This document shows positions 25,850-54,816 of a stretch of DNA of 64,000 nt, one piece after another. How positions within the stretch are numbered: the stretch's first letter is position 1; every line of letters starts with the position of its first letter. The stretch is from Erodium maritimum (Eukaryota; Streptophyta; Magnoliopsida; Geraniales; Geraniaceae): positions 59,284,754-59,348,753 of the forward strand of contig OY997596.1 of NCBI GenBank assembly GCA_963921825.1, given 5' to 3'. Both the position numbers and the translations under genes were made by a program. Under the pieces are notes generated by a model, which was not told the DNA's origin, ran no database searches, and saw nothing but the letters and a program-made list of their open reading frames with translations.

Positions 25850-28800
25850 ATGCAGACGGATGCTAGAGTTGGGGTGGAGGGAGGTAAGAGAGCTCTCAAT
25901 TCGAGCCATGGAGGTGTCATCGTCGCCGCCGACGGAGGAGGAGGAGCTGCAGCTCGTAAATCATCGCAACATAAGCCGCTGCCGATGCAGAAAGCGCAGG
26001 TCGGAGTATTGTCGCAGATGATTGCCGGTGGCGTCGCCGGCGCATTCGGCAAAACCTGCACGGCGCCTTTCTCTCGGCTTACCATTCTCCTTCAGGTTCC
26101 TTATCCCCTATTTTTGGGTTTATTGATTTCTGTTTGATGACTCTGTATTTGCTAATTGGATGTGTTAAATTCATCTTTGTGTGCTTTGAATGGCAATTGC
26201 TGGATGAAAAATTGCATTTTGAGAATACCCAGTGTTTCATTTTTATGTGTTCTGATGGATAGAAGATGAATTGATGGTGATGAATGTGGGTAGAAGAGAA
26301 TGGATTTTTTAAAGTTTATATGGAGAAGGTGGGTCACCTTTTTGTAGCAAACATCATATATATATTTACAATTTTAAGCTTTGTGAAATGGGTCTGTGTA
26401 GTGGTGAGTAGGGACATTTCATTTTGAATCTTAATTTAGCTGTAGGGGTTTTGATATGGAAAAAACATACATGAACGCCAATATCTAATTGAATATCCTT
26501 ACTGTGTTTTTTTTGTCATCGTTCTGGTAATGGCTTTAACTAGTTTGAATGATTTTCGACCTTGGCACTCATTGAATATCCTCTTATATATGTTAATTTG
26601 GTTCTATTCTTTTAGGTGCAAGGAATGCACACTGATGTTGCAACAGTGAGGAAAACTAGCTTATGGCATGAAGCTTCACGGATTGTCACTGAGGAAGGAT
26701 TTAGAGCTTTCTGGAGAGGGAATTTGGTTACGATTATACATCGTCTTCCTTATTCTTCTGTCAACTTCGCTTCATATGAGCACTATAAAAAAGTTAGTAC
26801 AAACAGTCTATGAGTAGATAGCTTTATATATTGAGATCATTTTTTCCATTCTCATTTTTTATTAATTCTATTTTGTTTGTTACAGCTACTGCATATGGTT
26901 CCGGGACTGGAAAGTCATAGACAGAGTATAAGTGCAGACATTTGCGTGCATTTTGTTGGTGGTGCTTTGGCCGGAATAACTGCTGCATCTGTTACATACC
27001 CACTGGATCTAGTGAGGACGCGCCTTGCAGCCCAGGTAAGTTCAACATACCCTTGGAGAGTTATGCATACATTGTACCGTTGGTGAGAGAACGGTACTAC
27101 TGCTTAAGCATGTATATGGTTCTGTTAATTGAGGCATGCTTATTTGGGATTAACTAATGGATTACATTTTTTATTCGGATAATTTCACAAAGTAGACTGA
27201 CTTTAGCACCTTTCTCACTCGTTTATACTGACCTTTAAATTTTCTCACTTAACTACACTGAACTTTAAAATTTTCTCAATTTACTCTATTTTGATAGTAA
27301 ATGACAAAAATACCATCCGTTAATTAGTTGTTTCAAATTTGCTTGTTATTATTCATGAGATGATTTCGTACTTCTAATGATATCTTAGGTTATATACTGT
27401 ACTGTAGTGATTGGGTTAGTTACTGTTACTCATTCTGATCTTCTCATGTTTTAAATTTGCAGACAAATGTGGTTTACTACAGAGGTATTTGGCATACATT
27501 ACAAACTATTAGCAAAGAGGAGGGTATTTTGGGTCTTTATAAGGGACTTGGGGCAACCCTTTTGGTATATCTTTCTTCACTAATTGTGATAGTAATAAAC
27601 CTAAATGATCTCTTCTTTGGTGCTTAATCTACTTGATTTGGCACGGATGCAGGGTGTTGGTCCGAGTATAGCAATTAGCTTTTCAGTTTACGAGGGTTTG
27701 AGATCTTTCTGGCAACAACATAGGTGATTGCTCGGTTTATGTTTTTCAGCAACTTCAGGGTTTCAAATTCATTATATCCTTTTGTTAATGTTTTTAGGGA
27801 TAATTGCAAAACAGTACTGCGAGGTATTCATTTTTTGCAACCTGTAGCCCTCTTCTTTGATAATTACAAAAAAAGCAGCAGCATGAACTTGTCTTTTTGT
27901 TACAAGGGTAAACTCGTCGTTTTGAAACAAATTTATACAATGCGCAACAAAAAGAAAAGTTCAGGGCACCTTTTTTTCAGTTATCAAAGAAGTGGGATAC
28001 AAATTACAATAAGTGAACCACATGGTACTTTTTTGCAATTATCCCTTGTTTTTATTCTACCTTGGTCAAATCCTCACGCTTTTAAATTTTGTCAGGCCTC
28101 AAGATTCTCAAATCCCGGTCAGTTTGGCTTGTGGCAGTTTTTCAGGCATTGCAGCAGCAACAGGTGAGTGATATTAGATCTGCTACATCAGAAACTATTC
28201 ATTGTAGGATCAACTTTCATCTGATTATGAATTGGTTTCATTGTGTTGTGAAGTCCATTTTCTTTTGTTGTAAATTAAACCAAGCACATGGAAATTTGAG
28301 GTTGGATGAATCTTTGTTCTTTGCAAGTCAACAGATACGTTATAGATTTAACTAATCTTTGTAAATTGTTTGACAATAAAACTCTTATATGAAATCATTT
28401 CAATACATAATAAAATAAGCTAACACGTGGAGCTGTTTACTTTGCTTTTGATGCAGAGAAACAGGTTCTGGTGTTGGCTCTGCACTAAGTATCTAACCAG
28501 ACTGACCCTCTCTAGAGCCAGAGACCCAGATTGGAGTCGTTCTCTATCTGGTATTTGAAATTTTTAGCAAGGAATTCTAAAAGAAACACGGCTTGATCAT
28601 TCATCTAACTTTGTTATCTCTGATGAACTGATACCACTCTTTCGTTCTCAGTTTCTCAGTTATCAGTGTGAGAGTTGTCCTCTTTGAGGTATGCTTCTCA
28701 CTTAGGTTTCCTTCACTAATTGCTTAATGGGTATTCGATCTGTCAAGCCTCGTAGAATCTTTTGTTTAGGAACTAACATCGTAAGACAAACTATAGCTGT

Positions 28801-29802
28801 TGTCAAAAATGAGTCTCTTGATGATAGTTTTTTGGGGCTGATTGCATACAGCTTTTGCATACTATACGTCTTGTGCACATAACTACCCCCAACTTTTAAC
28901 TTTTACATCCAGCTACTTGAACTCTCAAATAGTTACACTAACTCTTTTTTGCCAAAGAATGACAAATTTCCCTTGACCATAATCTCAATAAGTACCATTT
29001 TTATCTGATAAAAAATGTTGTGTTTGAGATCATGGTCGAGGGTATTTTCGTCATTTTTTGGCAAAAGTGTTGTGTAATTTTTTGAAAGTGCGGGTAACTG
29101 GATGTAAAAGTTTGAAGTTGGGGACAGTTAGTTGCAAAAGATGTATAGTACGCAACAACTATCTGCAACCAACCCTATTTTTTACGCCATAAGTCTGAAA
29201 AAGTGCTTATGTGTAATTTTTTGAAAGTTCAGGTAACTGGATGTAAAATTTTGAAGTTGGGGACAGTTAGTAGCAAAAGACGTATAGTACGCAACAACTA
29301 TCTGCAATCAACCCTAGTTTTTATGCAATAAGTAATGGAAAGTTGATCATATATGCAATTTTTGAAACTTGACACACTCTAAAGTCTTGTGTTCACTATG
29401 GTGCTGTAGTTATGTAATGAATGCAATTTTCATCTCTTTGGTATGTCCATACGAAACTTTTGTTGACACTTTCGGGCACAGTAGGTCACTGATCATAACC
29501 AGTGTGTTACAGTCCAAAGAGGGTTCTTATAAACCTTAACCATAACGTGTTCATGATAATGTGCAGCAACGTTCCCCTTGGACCTTGTCAGGCGGAGGAA
29601 GCAATTGGAGGGTGCAGGAGGCCAAGCCCGTGTTTACAAAACAGGCCTTTTCGGCACATTCAAGCACATAATCAAATCTGAAGGTTTTCGCGGCCTTTAC
29701 AGAGGGATCTTGCCCGAGTACTACAAGGTTGTCCCCGGTGTGGGCATATGTTTCATGACTTACGAGAAACTGAAGACCCTCTTAGCAGACACGGGCCTGT
29801 AG
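25850..29802 (+). CDS. SLC25 mitochondrial substrate carrier (7 exons)
   Basis: An inner-membrane carrier of the six-helix SLC25 family; the substrate cannot be assigned with confidence (nucleotide- or CoA-like carriers are the nearest relatives by recollection). Exons: 25850-26095, 26616-26792, 26886-27035, 27463-27564, 27653-27723, 28096-28163, 29567-29802, giving 349 aa. Three carrier repeats are visible: 'IAGGVAGAFGKTCTAPFSRL', 'VGGALAGITAASVTYPLDLVRTRL' and 'ACGSFSGIAAATATFPLDLVRRR', with matrix-side 'EEGFRAFWRGN', 'EEGILGLYKGL' and 'SEGFRGLYRGI' motifs. The first signature is the degenerate P-F-S-R form. The N-terminal about 50 residues are low-complexity and unrelated to the carrier fold. 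An in-frame start earlier than 25850 was not found. Confidence 0.93.
27797..28045. mobile_element. Fold-back MITE in carrier intron 5
   Basis: 249 bp with complementary ends GGGATAATTGCAAAA... and ...TTTTGCAATTATCCC. It belongs to the same family as 17288-17697 and 22432-22951. It nearly fills the 372-bp intron. Confidence 0.75.
28835..29314. mobile_element. Long-armed fold-back MITE plus an extra copy of one arm, carrier intron 6
   Basis: The left arm starts GGGCTGATTGCATACAG at 28835; its reverse complement (…CTATCTGCAACCAACCC) ends at 29175, with arms over 100 bp. A further, slightly diverged copy of the right arm occupies about 29210-29314. There is no coding capacity. Confidence 0.75.
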
Positions 29803-30736
29803 AAGAAAGGGTCGTTGAAATTATAATTGTTTGTCCTTTCATTTTTGGTTTAGGGTCGAAATTTTTATGTAACAACAGAGCAGAGCAAGTTTCATTTTCA
29901 TGGTTATTACTCCATAGATTCCATGTATAGATAGAGGTGAAGAACCTAAATTGAGTCTCAACTGTACCAAACAAAGATGCTCCCACAATGGTCTCGAATA
30001 GTACTGGCAATTCAGTTCTATACTAATGCGAATTGTTGATGATTTTGGTTCTTATAGGCATTGAAAATCTTCGAAACCATTGTGTCGGTTTATTCTAAAA
30101 TGACGATTATACCCTTCGAGATTACATTGTTGTTTGACTTTGATCAGTCGGTCGCTTATAAATGCATTTCCTAACGTAACTAAAACTATCGGTTATCCCA
30201 TGGAAGAAAATTAGGTTACGTTTGCAATTGAATTTAAAATTGATTAATAACCGATTCAAATCAAAGTAACACGAATAATTCGATTGGGTTCGTATAGTGA
30301 AAAATACGGTTAAGATGGTCAAATTTGAAACCCGGAAAATAAAAGTTGCTTGTGTACTTTTTACTTCTAATTTAACATTTCAAAAACAAAATCGACATTT
30401 AAGAATAATACATGTTCCAATCTACGAGGATCTGGAAACAAAGCACCAACCTACGGGAAAACCGAAAAGACATGACATTTCTCTACAATTATAAAATAAA
30501 CCCGATTTATTTCAAATCAGAAAGCAAAAACGTACACAAAATCGAAATCAAAACAAAACAACGAATCAACGAAGAGAATAACTACACTTACAATTCAACA
30601 TTCATCTATTTAACTCACCTGTAGTAGCTAAACCAAAATCTTCAGCTGAGCTAAAACTAGAAAAACCCGACAACATAAGGCCAAAGACACGTGCCACGCA
30701 CGTGCACGCCCCAATTCTCATTCGGACCAAAAACAG
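29803..30736. other. Intergenic, convergent 3' flanks of carrier and Rab genes
   Basis: AT-rich DNA with no recognised feature beyond the two 3' UTRs expected at its ends. Confidence 0.55.
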
Positions 30737-32474
30737 TTAAGAACAACAACCCCTCTTAGCGTCACCCTTGGCGTTGACATTAATGGCCGTCCCCTGAGGA
30801 ACGCCGCTCTTGGCGGCCTCCTGAGCGGCGGCGAGCGCCTTCTTGCTGACGATATGGTAGATATCGAGCAAGATCGTGTGGAAGGCCTTCTCGACGTTGT
30901 AGGCCTCGAGCGCGGAGGTCTCGAGGAACGAGAGGCCTTCCTTCTCGGCCAAGGACTGGGCGTCCTCGGCCGCAACGGCCCGAAGATGATTGAGGTCGGA
31001 TTTGTTACCGGCCATGATGATGACAATGTTGGAGTCCGCGTGGTCTCTCAGCTCGCGGAGCCACCTCAGGGCGTTGTCGAAGGTTTGTCGCTTGGTTATG
31101 TCGTAGATCAGGAGCGCCCCCACGGCGCCCCTGTAGTAGGCGCTTGTTATGGCGCGGTACCTCTCCTGGCCCGCCGTGTCCCATATCTGTGCCTTCACCG
31201 TCTTTCCCTCCACCTACGTTTAAATACACGAAATCCGATATGAGCATTTTATCGACAATTCTTAAGTGACCCGTTAAAATTCAAACACAAGACCCTGTAA
31301 GTAGTGGCGGAGTTAGTTTTTTTAGTAAGAGGGGACACCGTATGTGACAGTAAAAAATTTGAGGGGGACACAACTACAAAATTTTAAAAAAAATTAAGAG
31401 GTATTTTTGAAAAAATAGAAAAACACATGTACGAATTTTTTCAAAAAAAAAATAAAGGGGGCATGTCCCCCTCTGGGCCCATGTGGCTCCGCCACTACTT
31501 GCAAGAGAAAATGTTTGTCTTGATCAATTAGGTCAGCCCGAAGATTTTCATTACTAGTTGTAAACTAACTAGAAAATCTATCTTCGTCACTATTCTTTTG
31601 TCCTGAATCTCACCTAAAATGTCATAATGTAACAGATTCGCACGCTACATCAGAAAGTCATTTGACCAACGGGTAAAAATCAGTTGTCGATAATGAAACA
31701 CTCGTAGCTGACATCTAAAAAGAGATAATTCTATTTCACTATCCTTACAATTAAGGGATTCCAAAATTATCATCATAAACTTTTTTATCGCAATTCCAGA
31801 GTTTCGTTCGTCTCAATTTGATACCCACCGTCTGTTTCCGTTTGTTTTTGAACAAAAAACTGTCCAAAAATTGCCAAAAACAGATGGAAGGTATAAAATT
31901 GAGATAAACGGAACTCCAAGATAGAGAGAAAGAAAAAGAAAAAGCTTAACCTCCGTCCAAAAACTACATGATAGTGAGTACTAAATTGAGACAAACGAAA
32001 CTCTAAGTTAAGGAGAAAAGTTTATTAACAGATCGAGATCATACGAGAGGAAGGAAGTTTATTAACCGATCGAGATCATACAAAGTGCCATTAACTTTAC
32101 AACTTTATACGAATCTCAACATGTGATCCAAACTAGAAACAAATCGGGGCATCATATAAAAGTTTATCTAGAGATTCAGAATACAAAGATCACACATAGT
32201 TAACAAGGATCATGATTAGTATTTATCTATACTAATATTAACTCTTAATCAAACACTATTAATTCATAAGATTTGAGATTAAGCCCAAACCATAAACAAT
32301 GGTGGTAACCTGAAGGGTCCTGGTGGCGAATTCGACACCAATGGTCGATTTAGACTCCAAACAGAACTCGTTTCTGGTGAATCGGGAGAGGATGTTGGAT
32401 TTTCCGACGCCGGAATCGCCGATCAGTACGATCTTAAACAGATAATCGTACTCGTTATCGACCTTGTACGCCAT
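30737..32474 (-). CDS. RABA2: Rab GTPase, RABA2 (Rab11-related) subclass
   Basis: A small GTPase of post-Golgi/recycling traffic; RABA2 members act at the trans-Golgi network and growing cell plate. Exons: 32474-32310 and 31213-30737, giving 213 aa. Nucleotide-binding motifs: 'GDSGVGKS' (19-26), effector region 'STIGVEF', 'WDTAGQE' (66-72), 'GNKSDL', 'ETSAL'. The C-terminus 'KRGCCS' carries the double cysteine for geranylgeranylation. The intron falls after 'ATRTLQ', the usual site for this subclass, and the phrase 'KRQTFDN' separates it from RABA1. The exons are GC-rich against an AT-rich intron of about 1.1 kb that contains a MITE. Confidence 0.95.
31311..31498. mobile_element. MITE with GTAGTGGCGGAG termini in the RABA2 intron
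   Basis: The ends GTAGTGGCGGAG and CTCCGCCACTAC are perfect complements around an A-rich core of about 190 bp. Related pieces are at 39530-39657 (subtilase A intron 7) and about 43035-43160 (one end only). Confidence 0.75.
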
Positions 32475-34060
32475 TGTCGCAACGCAACGTTTGTGCTCAG
32501 AGAATAATTAATGATCAGACCATCGTGTTTTTTTTGTTTTCTCGAGAAAGTGACGGGAAATTAAGGAGAGAAAATGATTGCTCAGAGAATCAAAAAATGA
32601 ATTCAAAATTCGAGAGAGGGATTGGGATTTGCAAGACGAGAAACGGATGAACGTACGGAAAGGCAATGAAAGCGCTGTACGTGTCGTCCGTGGAACAAGT
32701 TTCGCTCTTTTTTCCAACAAATAAAATTTTAATTTTGGAGCATATTATAAAAATAAAATGTACTTTATTTATCCTGACGACCTGTTATTTATATTATAAT
32801 AAAATATGAAGCTTTTTTAGTATCATAAATTAAATTGTATTAAAAAATATGATACTTGCCTTTGCTGCAATCCACCAATCGATCGACGGTATTGACGATC
32901 TTTTTTGTCGTTAGGGCTAACTAGGTTATCCAACATTGTCGTCTCAACTTCCACTAGGAGACATCAGGACTCTTAAGGTCGGGATCTTCACATCAGGGTC
33001 CGTTTCTAGGTAGATGTCCGACATGTCCCACAATAACCGCCTAGCCTAAGCGATCAGGATATACATACCCACCGTGGTAACTATCCGCATAAACATCATA
33101 TAATTCATTTCGAACGTAATAGGGGTCCTCAAGCTGGTTTTGGGCCTCGAGTCTTACCCTAGTACCATTCCTTAGAAGTCGGGCCACATGTTGCCCTCCC
33201 CCATGACAAGTTGGACCTACCGGAGTCAAAGGAGGAGTGCTTTGTTCAACTCCCCTTTGTCGATGATAGTAGGCCCCGAAGGACATGAAGAGAGGACTGC
33301 AAAACAACCTCGTTGGACTCCAAGAGAGAATTTTCTTTTACCATTTGTTGCTTGCAGGTATAATTAGACCAACAATTCCTAGCAACATGTTTGGTTATAT
33401 TATTAACCTCGGAGAAGCAGGCTCTCCATCCTGCAGCCCCAAGAGCTGAACTTGCGTCCGATCCTCCTCACGAATCCGGCCTACACCAAGAAACGTCATA
33501 ACGAGAAGGACCCGATATTTCTACCAAGCCTGAGTCAGGTCCTTAAAGCTACAGAGATCAGAATCTAACCCCGTTCAAAACAAATCACCGAGCTAAGAGA
33601 GTTGCAAACAACCACTCCTTACCAAACAGGGACCAGCGAGACTGTGCTGAGACCAATACATCAGCCGCCTAGACATATTTATTCATATTTGTTTGGGAAT
33701 CCATTTCACAATTAATTTTATCCGCTTCGATAATTGTTACCCAGTATTCCTTTTGTGGTAATGTCTATATCAAAATATTCTTTAAAAAAAAAATTAATAC
33801 CGGGACTTATTTAAAAGAATAAAAATACTCGTAATTAAATCATTTTTTCTAAATGTCAAGTAAATACAGTAAGAAAATTTATCGTCTTCGAATCTCCGCT
33901 GCCTCCTTGAAAGAGAGATATCTGGACGATGGGGCCACACTTGTACTTGCCCGGCTGGCTAGTAAACGATGAATAGTGAAGACAAAAGATGGAGGAAGGA
34001 ACAATGTTAAGGGACTGTCGGACAAGCTGGTGACAGTTATACAAGTTTGTTGGTCGGCGG
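32475..34060. other. Intergenic with a transposon-like remnant at about 32880-33700
   Basis: 32475-32870 is the RABA2 5' flank and AT-rich DNA. From about 32880 to 33700 the composition becomes GC-richer, with fragmentary minus-strand frames. It resembles degraded LTR-retrotransposon DNA, but no domain is recognisable. Confidence 0.4.
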
Positions 34061-34198
34061 TTGAACCTATGTTTCTCAAAACATAGGACAAACCTCGGAC
34101 TATGTTCCTAGTACATATAAAACCCCCATTTATTTGCCCGATCATCTTCATCACCGTAACATAACCATCTGAGAAGAAGAGACCTCTTGGGCTCTCTA
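34061..34198 (+). promoter_or_regulatory. Core promoter of subtilase A
   Basis: A CATATAAAAC-type TATA box lies at about 34114-34122, some 80 bp before the ATG. The block ACATAGGACAAACCTCGGACTATGTTCC-like upstream of it is conserved before the second subtilase at 43366-43416, showing that the duplication included the proximal promoter. Confidence 0.6.
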
Positions 34199-42192
<7,994 letters not shown>

Positions 42193-43465
42193 TGTTCTAT
42201 GGATTATTAACATGTTGTAATAAGCCAATGAGGGATCTATAGTTTCCATGTAAAGAGTTATTTATCTATTTACATTTGTGTGCTCAAATAAATTTTAGTT
42301 CGAACATGGCGTTTTATGTACGAGTAGTTTTTTTTTATCCTGTTTCTTCTTAAATAGAAAAAAGAATCGAATTATATTCAAATTAAAACGTGTCTTTATG
42401 TATATATGACAACGATATGTGTTTTGAAATGTCCAGTCCGATCGTTATAAATATGGTGCATAAGTCTCGTCCCCCTGCCTCGGTCCTACCCCAGTACCGG
42501 TTAGCATGCTTCATTCTCGCTGTGATCCCCGGAAAACAACTCCAGTCTTTTTATTCAACTGAAAAAGCTTGGCATGCAGGGTTGTGGTGCCCTAATGGCC
42601 TCATGGAGGCCAACAAGATTGCTTGACAGGCCTCGTATTCATCCTAGGGGAGAAACAACCCCTAGAATTGGTCATCCAAATAGGGATCAGTGACAGTAGA
42701 ACCTCCAACTTCAGATCGTGTCAGAGACAAGACAGATCGTGAACCTTCGAGACCACGATGGACACGACGTCCGCGACAGAGGTTTCTTCCTCATGCTCGC
42801 CTATGGGGGAGGTAGAGCCGTAACTAGAGGTGGCAATCCTTTGGATGGTGGGAACCTTGGACGAGGATCTTGGGGAGTGGGTGCGGTAACGATGGATGCA
42901 GGCACTCCTGTTGGTATCAGCACGGGACAAGGGGCTTCCTTAACAACATCATTAGAGAGGGATCGGAAGGTATCTCGGCGGAGAACTCATCATGGCTCTG
43001 GGGGAGGATCTAGGACGACAATGACGGTGATTGGAACCAGTGACGGAGCTAGATTTTTCAGTGATAATATATGACTGTAAAAAAAGTTGAGGGTCGAACA
43101 ACTACAAAATTAAAAGAAATTAAAGAGTATTTTGGAAAAATGTCAGAAAAATGAAGGGGTGTACTACTACATTGTTAATTCATGTCCTTACATGGGAGGT
43201 CAAACAATAATATGTTCGGTCGTGAAACAGAATAAGTAACAACTCATAGTTGTGAGAACAAAAGATGGAGGAAGTAACAATGGAAGGGACATCATCGTTG
43301 ATGGAGCCGGCACCGGCAAAGCTGGCGACAGTTATACTAATTTGTTTGTCGGCGGCTGAAACAAGACATAGGACAAACCTCGGACTAGACTATGTTCCTA
43401 ATCAGTACATATAAAAACCCTACTTATTTGCTCCATCATAACATAACATAACTCTGTGCTCTCCA
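42193..43465. other. Intergenic between the two subtilases, with a retroelement-like fragment
   Basis: 42640-43030 is GC-richer and may be a degraded retrotransposon piece; its frames are short or broken. One end of the GTGGCGGAG-type MITE lies near 43035-43160. Bases 43250-43465 are the duplicated promoter of gene B. Confidence 0.45.
43366..43465 (+). promoter_or_regulatory. Core promoter of subtilase B
   Basis: A TATA-type CATATAAAAA at about 43408-43417, some 50 bp before the ATG, sits in a block closely matching the promoter of subtilase A. Confidence 0.6.
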
Positions 43466-51593
<8,128 letters not shown>

Positions 51594-54330
51594 GGTTCTT
51601 ACGTTTGTGTCTTCTAATAAGATTTTAATTCTTACTTGATATTGTATGTAAGATCGGTCTTTCTTGATCGTGTTTCGTCTGAAATAAAGGTAAGAATTGG
51701 AACGATAACGTTATTCAATTTTAAATATACACTTAAGAATGACGTTAATGCTCATTGGTCGTGTTTCCTTGATCCTTCCTGTCAATAAGCTGCGGCCTCA
51801 TGTTGATCCTCAGAAATCAACTCTATGCTTGATCTTGCTTCGTTCGCGTACGAAGAAATTTGTAGAAGATAATAAAATCAAAATCAATATAAAAGATGTA
51901 ATGATTGTCTTGATATTATAACGAGGTTTGGTACTCTTATATATAGGATATTACAAGACTATGAGAAGAAAATAAAGATTACATATTAATGTAATTAACC
52001 ACCATAATCAAATCCTATCAATTATATTGATTTTGATTTTATTACCTTCTACAAAATTTTCGTTCTTGATAATTTAATCTAGGATAAATCAACAGTTGAA
52101 TCAAATATTTTATTACTCTCGAGGAAATCACAGAAAAAATGTCACAAAAAAATTAGGATATTCTAACTGAATTAATAAAAATTGGGGGTATTGAGGTGAC
52201 GAAAAAAAAAATTTAGAGTATCCAAATAAAATAAGAAAAATTGAGGATACTGAAATGAAATTATCTCTTATAAAAATTAATAAATACATTATATAACGAG
52301 TATTTTATAAGATGTGACATATTTGTTTTTTATCTGTGCGCATTTCGTTTCGTTTCCGTCGAACTCAATTTTTTTTTTCTTCATTTTCACAGTCACCCTA
52401 CTTTTCCCTCGTTTCGTTTCGTCCCCGGCGGATCAAGGATTTGTTTTCCAAATTTGTATGGTCACCTGGTCCTTGAAAACTTTCTAGTCTAAGATAATTT
52501 TGTCGGTCTTATGTTTGCATGTATCTTTGTGAAGCGTGTGGAATTGCAACAGAAAACGACAAAAGACAGATACCACGTGTAAAAGGAAAAAACCAAACAG
52601 CGGAACTGTAGCATGTCTTGTACTTTACTTCCGAATCCGTGACCTTTGTCTGAACTTGGACCCACACAGAGCAACTTGATTAGAACCGGCCCCACCATCT
52701 AGAAAGAGATTTAAGCGGCATGGATACGCGTGGATCGCAAATTCCATTGGGCCAGACTCAATTATACATGTAAAGAAAATTACTTAATCATCCTTTGTTT
52801 TGAATCATATGTTTTTTGGGTAACGATATTTTTGTGCGGTGGACGAATGAGAAAGTAGTAAGTCTATATTGTGGCGATCTTTACGTTCAAGTCTTGCCAG
52901 AAAACGAGCTTTAATTTTTAAAAAATGACGAAATTTATTAAAAGTGACGCTTACATTTACAAAAAATTTCATGCATTTTTTGAAAATAACTAAGAATCAT
53001 CGGTAAGACTTGAAAATGAAAACAAAGATCACTAATAGAACTTAAAAAGGCGGTTACAGTACGTACGTTAAAATAAATCATTTTATAGCACGGAAATGGG
53101 GTTTACCTATATTTTTTTAGCGTAAAAATGGGATTTTATGGATACAGAGGATAACGTGTAAAAAGACAATAAGAGAAATTATAAAAAATAAAAAGGCGAA
53201 ACATAGTCTAGAGTAACAAGTACGAGACACGAGTTTTATAGTTAATTTACTCGACTATTCCAGGATAAAATTGAGGGGTAGATCTTCTTGACGTTGGTCG
53301 CACAGTTGAAGCTCAATTCGTACTTTTCCTTACTCAACCTGAAAATTCATGAGTCGTCTAATGAACATGTTGCTCCCTCGGCGGACACCCCTAAATGGAA
53401 ACGAGGAGAATACCATGCATCTAAGGAAAATACCAGGAAAAAGGGGAGGCTTGGGTCGAGATGAATCTAACCTTGGCAGGGCGGGGTGTGCGTCCCCAGA
53501 CACACCTCCTTGCTCAATCTCACACTCATTGGTCTTGGCGAGGCTGCATTCGCAAACCTCACCTTTGTGTCCTCCACCGTCATGGGAGAAGCGTCTATGC
53601 CTTGCTTCTTCTGGGGGTGCAGTCAGGCCTGCCTCAGGGAGTCGGGACTTAATTTTACTCTTGTTAAGAGGCCCCTTCGCCCAAGGTTGAAACCTATGCA
53701 AGTTGTTGGATTAGAACAGGAACAACTTATGATTAGGAAGGAGGTCAGAGGTCTCAAATAGAGTCTCTGATCTTTATTCACCCCGACCTACAGCAAATCG
53801 GCTGCAGAAAACAAAACCTCGGAGATGACCCACTCATTAGGGATGAACTCGGTCGACGTACATGGTCAGAGATAACGAGTCGACAAACGAGAACGGAGCA
53901 GGGCGAACGCGACTCCAACGTATAAGATTCTCTGGCTTGATTTCCAACGGCCTACAGAACAACTAAACGTAGAAACCGAACACCTAAGATCACTTACTCA
54001 CCAGCGATAAAAAGACGATCGAGATCAGGCGGAGATATCAGGCGTGTGGGAGCGCGTTCAAATAAAGCTGGCCTCGTTTTTCGTAGAACTATTTATAAAT
54101 GTTAAATTCACATTCAACTAATAAGATTGACTTTTTAGTTCTAAAAGCTCAATCTGATATAAATGATTGTTTTAAAATAAAAATCTATCATTTTCGTCTT
54201 TAAAGCTCAAATTATTATATAATATAACAATAAATAATATAAAAGGTGAATTTATAGGATTCAAAACATAAATAGTGAATTGATAATATATGTATATATA
54301 TAAAATAAATAAAAACATGGCAGTGAAGTA
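51594..54330. other. Intergenic with a GC-richer transposon-like block at 53340-54080
   Basis: 51594-53330 is AT-rich with no recognised feature. 53340-54080 is GC-richer, with open frames on both strands that match no family I know and look like degraded retroelement DNA, similar in character to 32880-33700. Confidence 0.4.
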
Positions 54331-54417
54331 ATTTCCTCCTATATATATCCATCCTCGATCCACTGCTCTTCTTACCATCTTCTATCTTCCCCGAGCACAA
54401 AACATTCTTACAAAACC
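54331..54417 (+). promoter_or_regulatory. Core promoter of the Cys-rich peptide gene
   Basis: A TATATATAT-type TATA box at about 54340-54349 lies some 70 bp before the ATG; a second TA-rich run is at 54288-54303. Confidence 0.5.
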
Positions 54418-54816
54418 ATGGTTGCTTCCAAAAACCTCGGACTGCTTGTTCTGCTCTTGATCATGGCCATGGCCACAAGAGACACACAAGCAAGGCCACT
54501 AACAATCCTCCATCGACCAGGTAACAAACCCACATCTAGATTAAGTTTAATTTACAAGTTCATGATTCTTATCCATCGTTCTTCTTCGTTTGATTTGCAA
54601 AGGTTGTAGTAATCGTTACAGTTCAGATCGAAAAATACGTCGATCTATGTATCACTTAATAAACGTCTTGAGATTTGTATTACAGGAGGAGAGAACAAGG
54701 GATATGAAGTGCTAGGAATGGTGTGCAAGTGTTGTGATGGATTGGGAGGTGAATGTAGAAGCAAGTGGGAAGGGCATTGCACTAGCCTCCAATGTCTTCC
54801 ATGGAAGTTTCATTGA
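54418..54816 (+). CDS. Small secreted six-cysteine peptide (2 exons)
   Basis: Exons 54418-54520 and 54686-54816 (GT-AG, phase 1) give 77 aa. A hydrophobic signal peptide covers about residues 1-26 ('LGLLVLLLIMAMA'). The mature region has six cysteines in the order C-x-C-C-x(8)-C-x(7)-C-x(5)-C, with the phrases 'CKCCDGLGGECRSKW' and 'LQCLPWKFH' at the end. I do not recognise a characterised family; the layout is that of secreted Cys-rich peptides (signals, inhibitors or antimicrobials). The clean signal peptide, TATA box and splice sites argue that it is a real gene. It would be easy for automated annotation to miss, because the exons code for only 34 and 43 residues. Confidence 0.8.

Noticed and set aside
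30718..31243. Frames of 102-129 codons overlapping RABA2 exon 2
   Set aside because: Shadows of the Rab coding frame; the Rab motifs fix the true frame.
42718..43074. 118-codon frame between the subtilases
   Set aside because: It is Gly/Arg-rich, overlaps a MITE end and looks like retroelement debris; no domain is recognised.
53330..53761. Overlapping frames of 90-123 codons on both strands
   Set aside because: They lie in a GC-richer degraded block without splice or promoter context and share no domain with known proteins.
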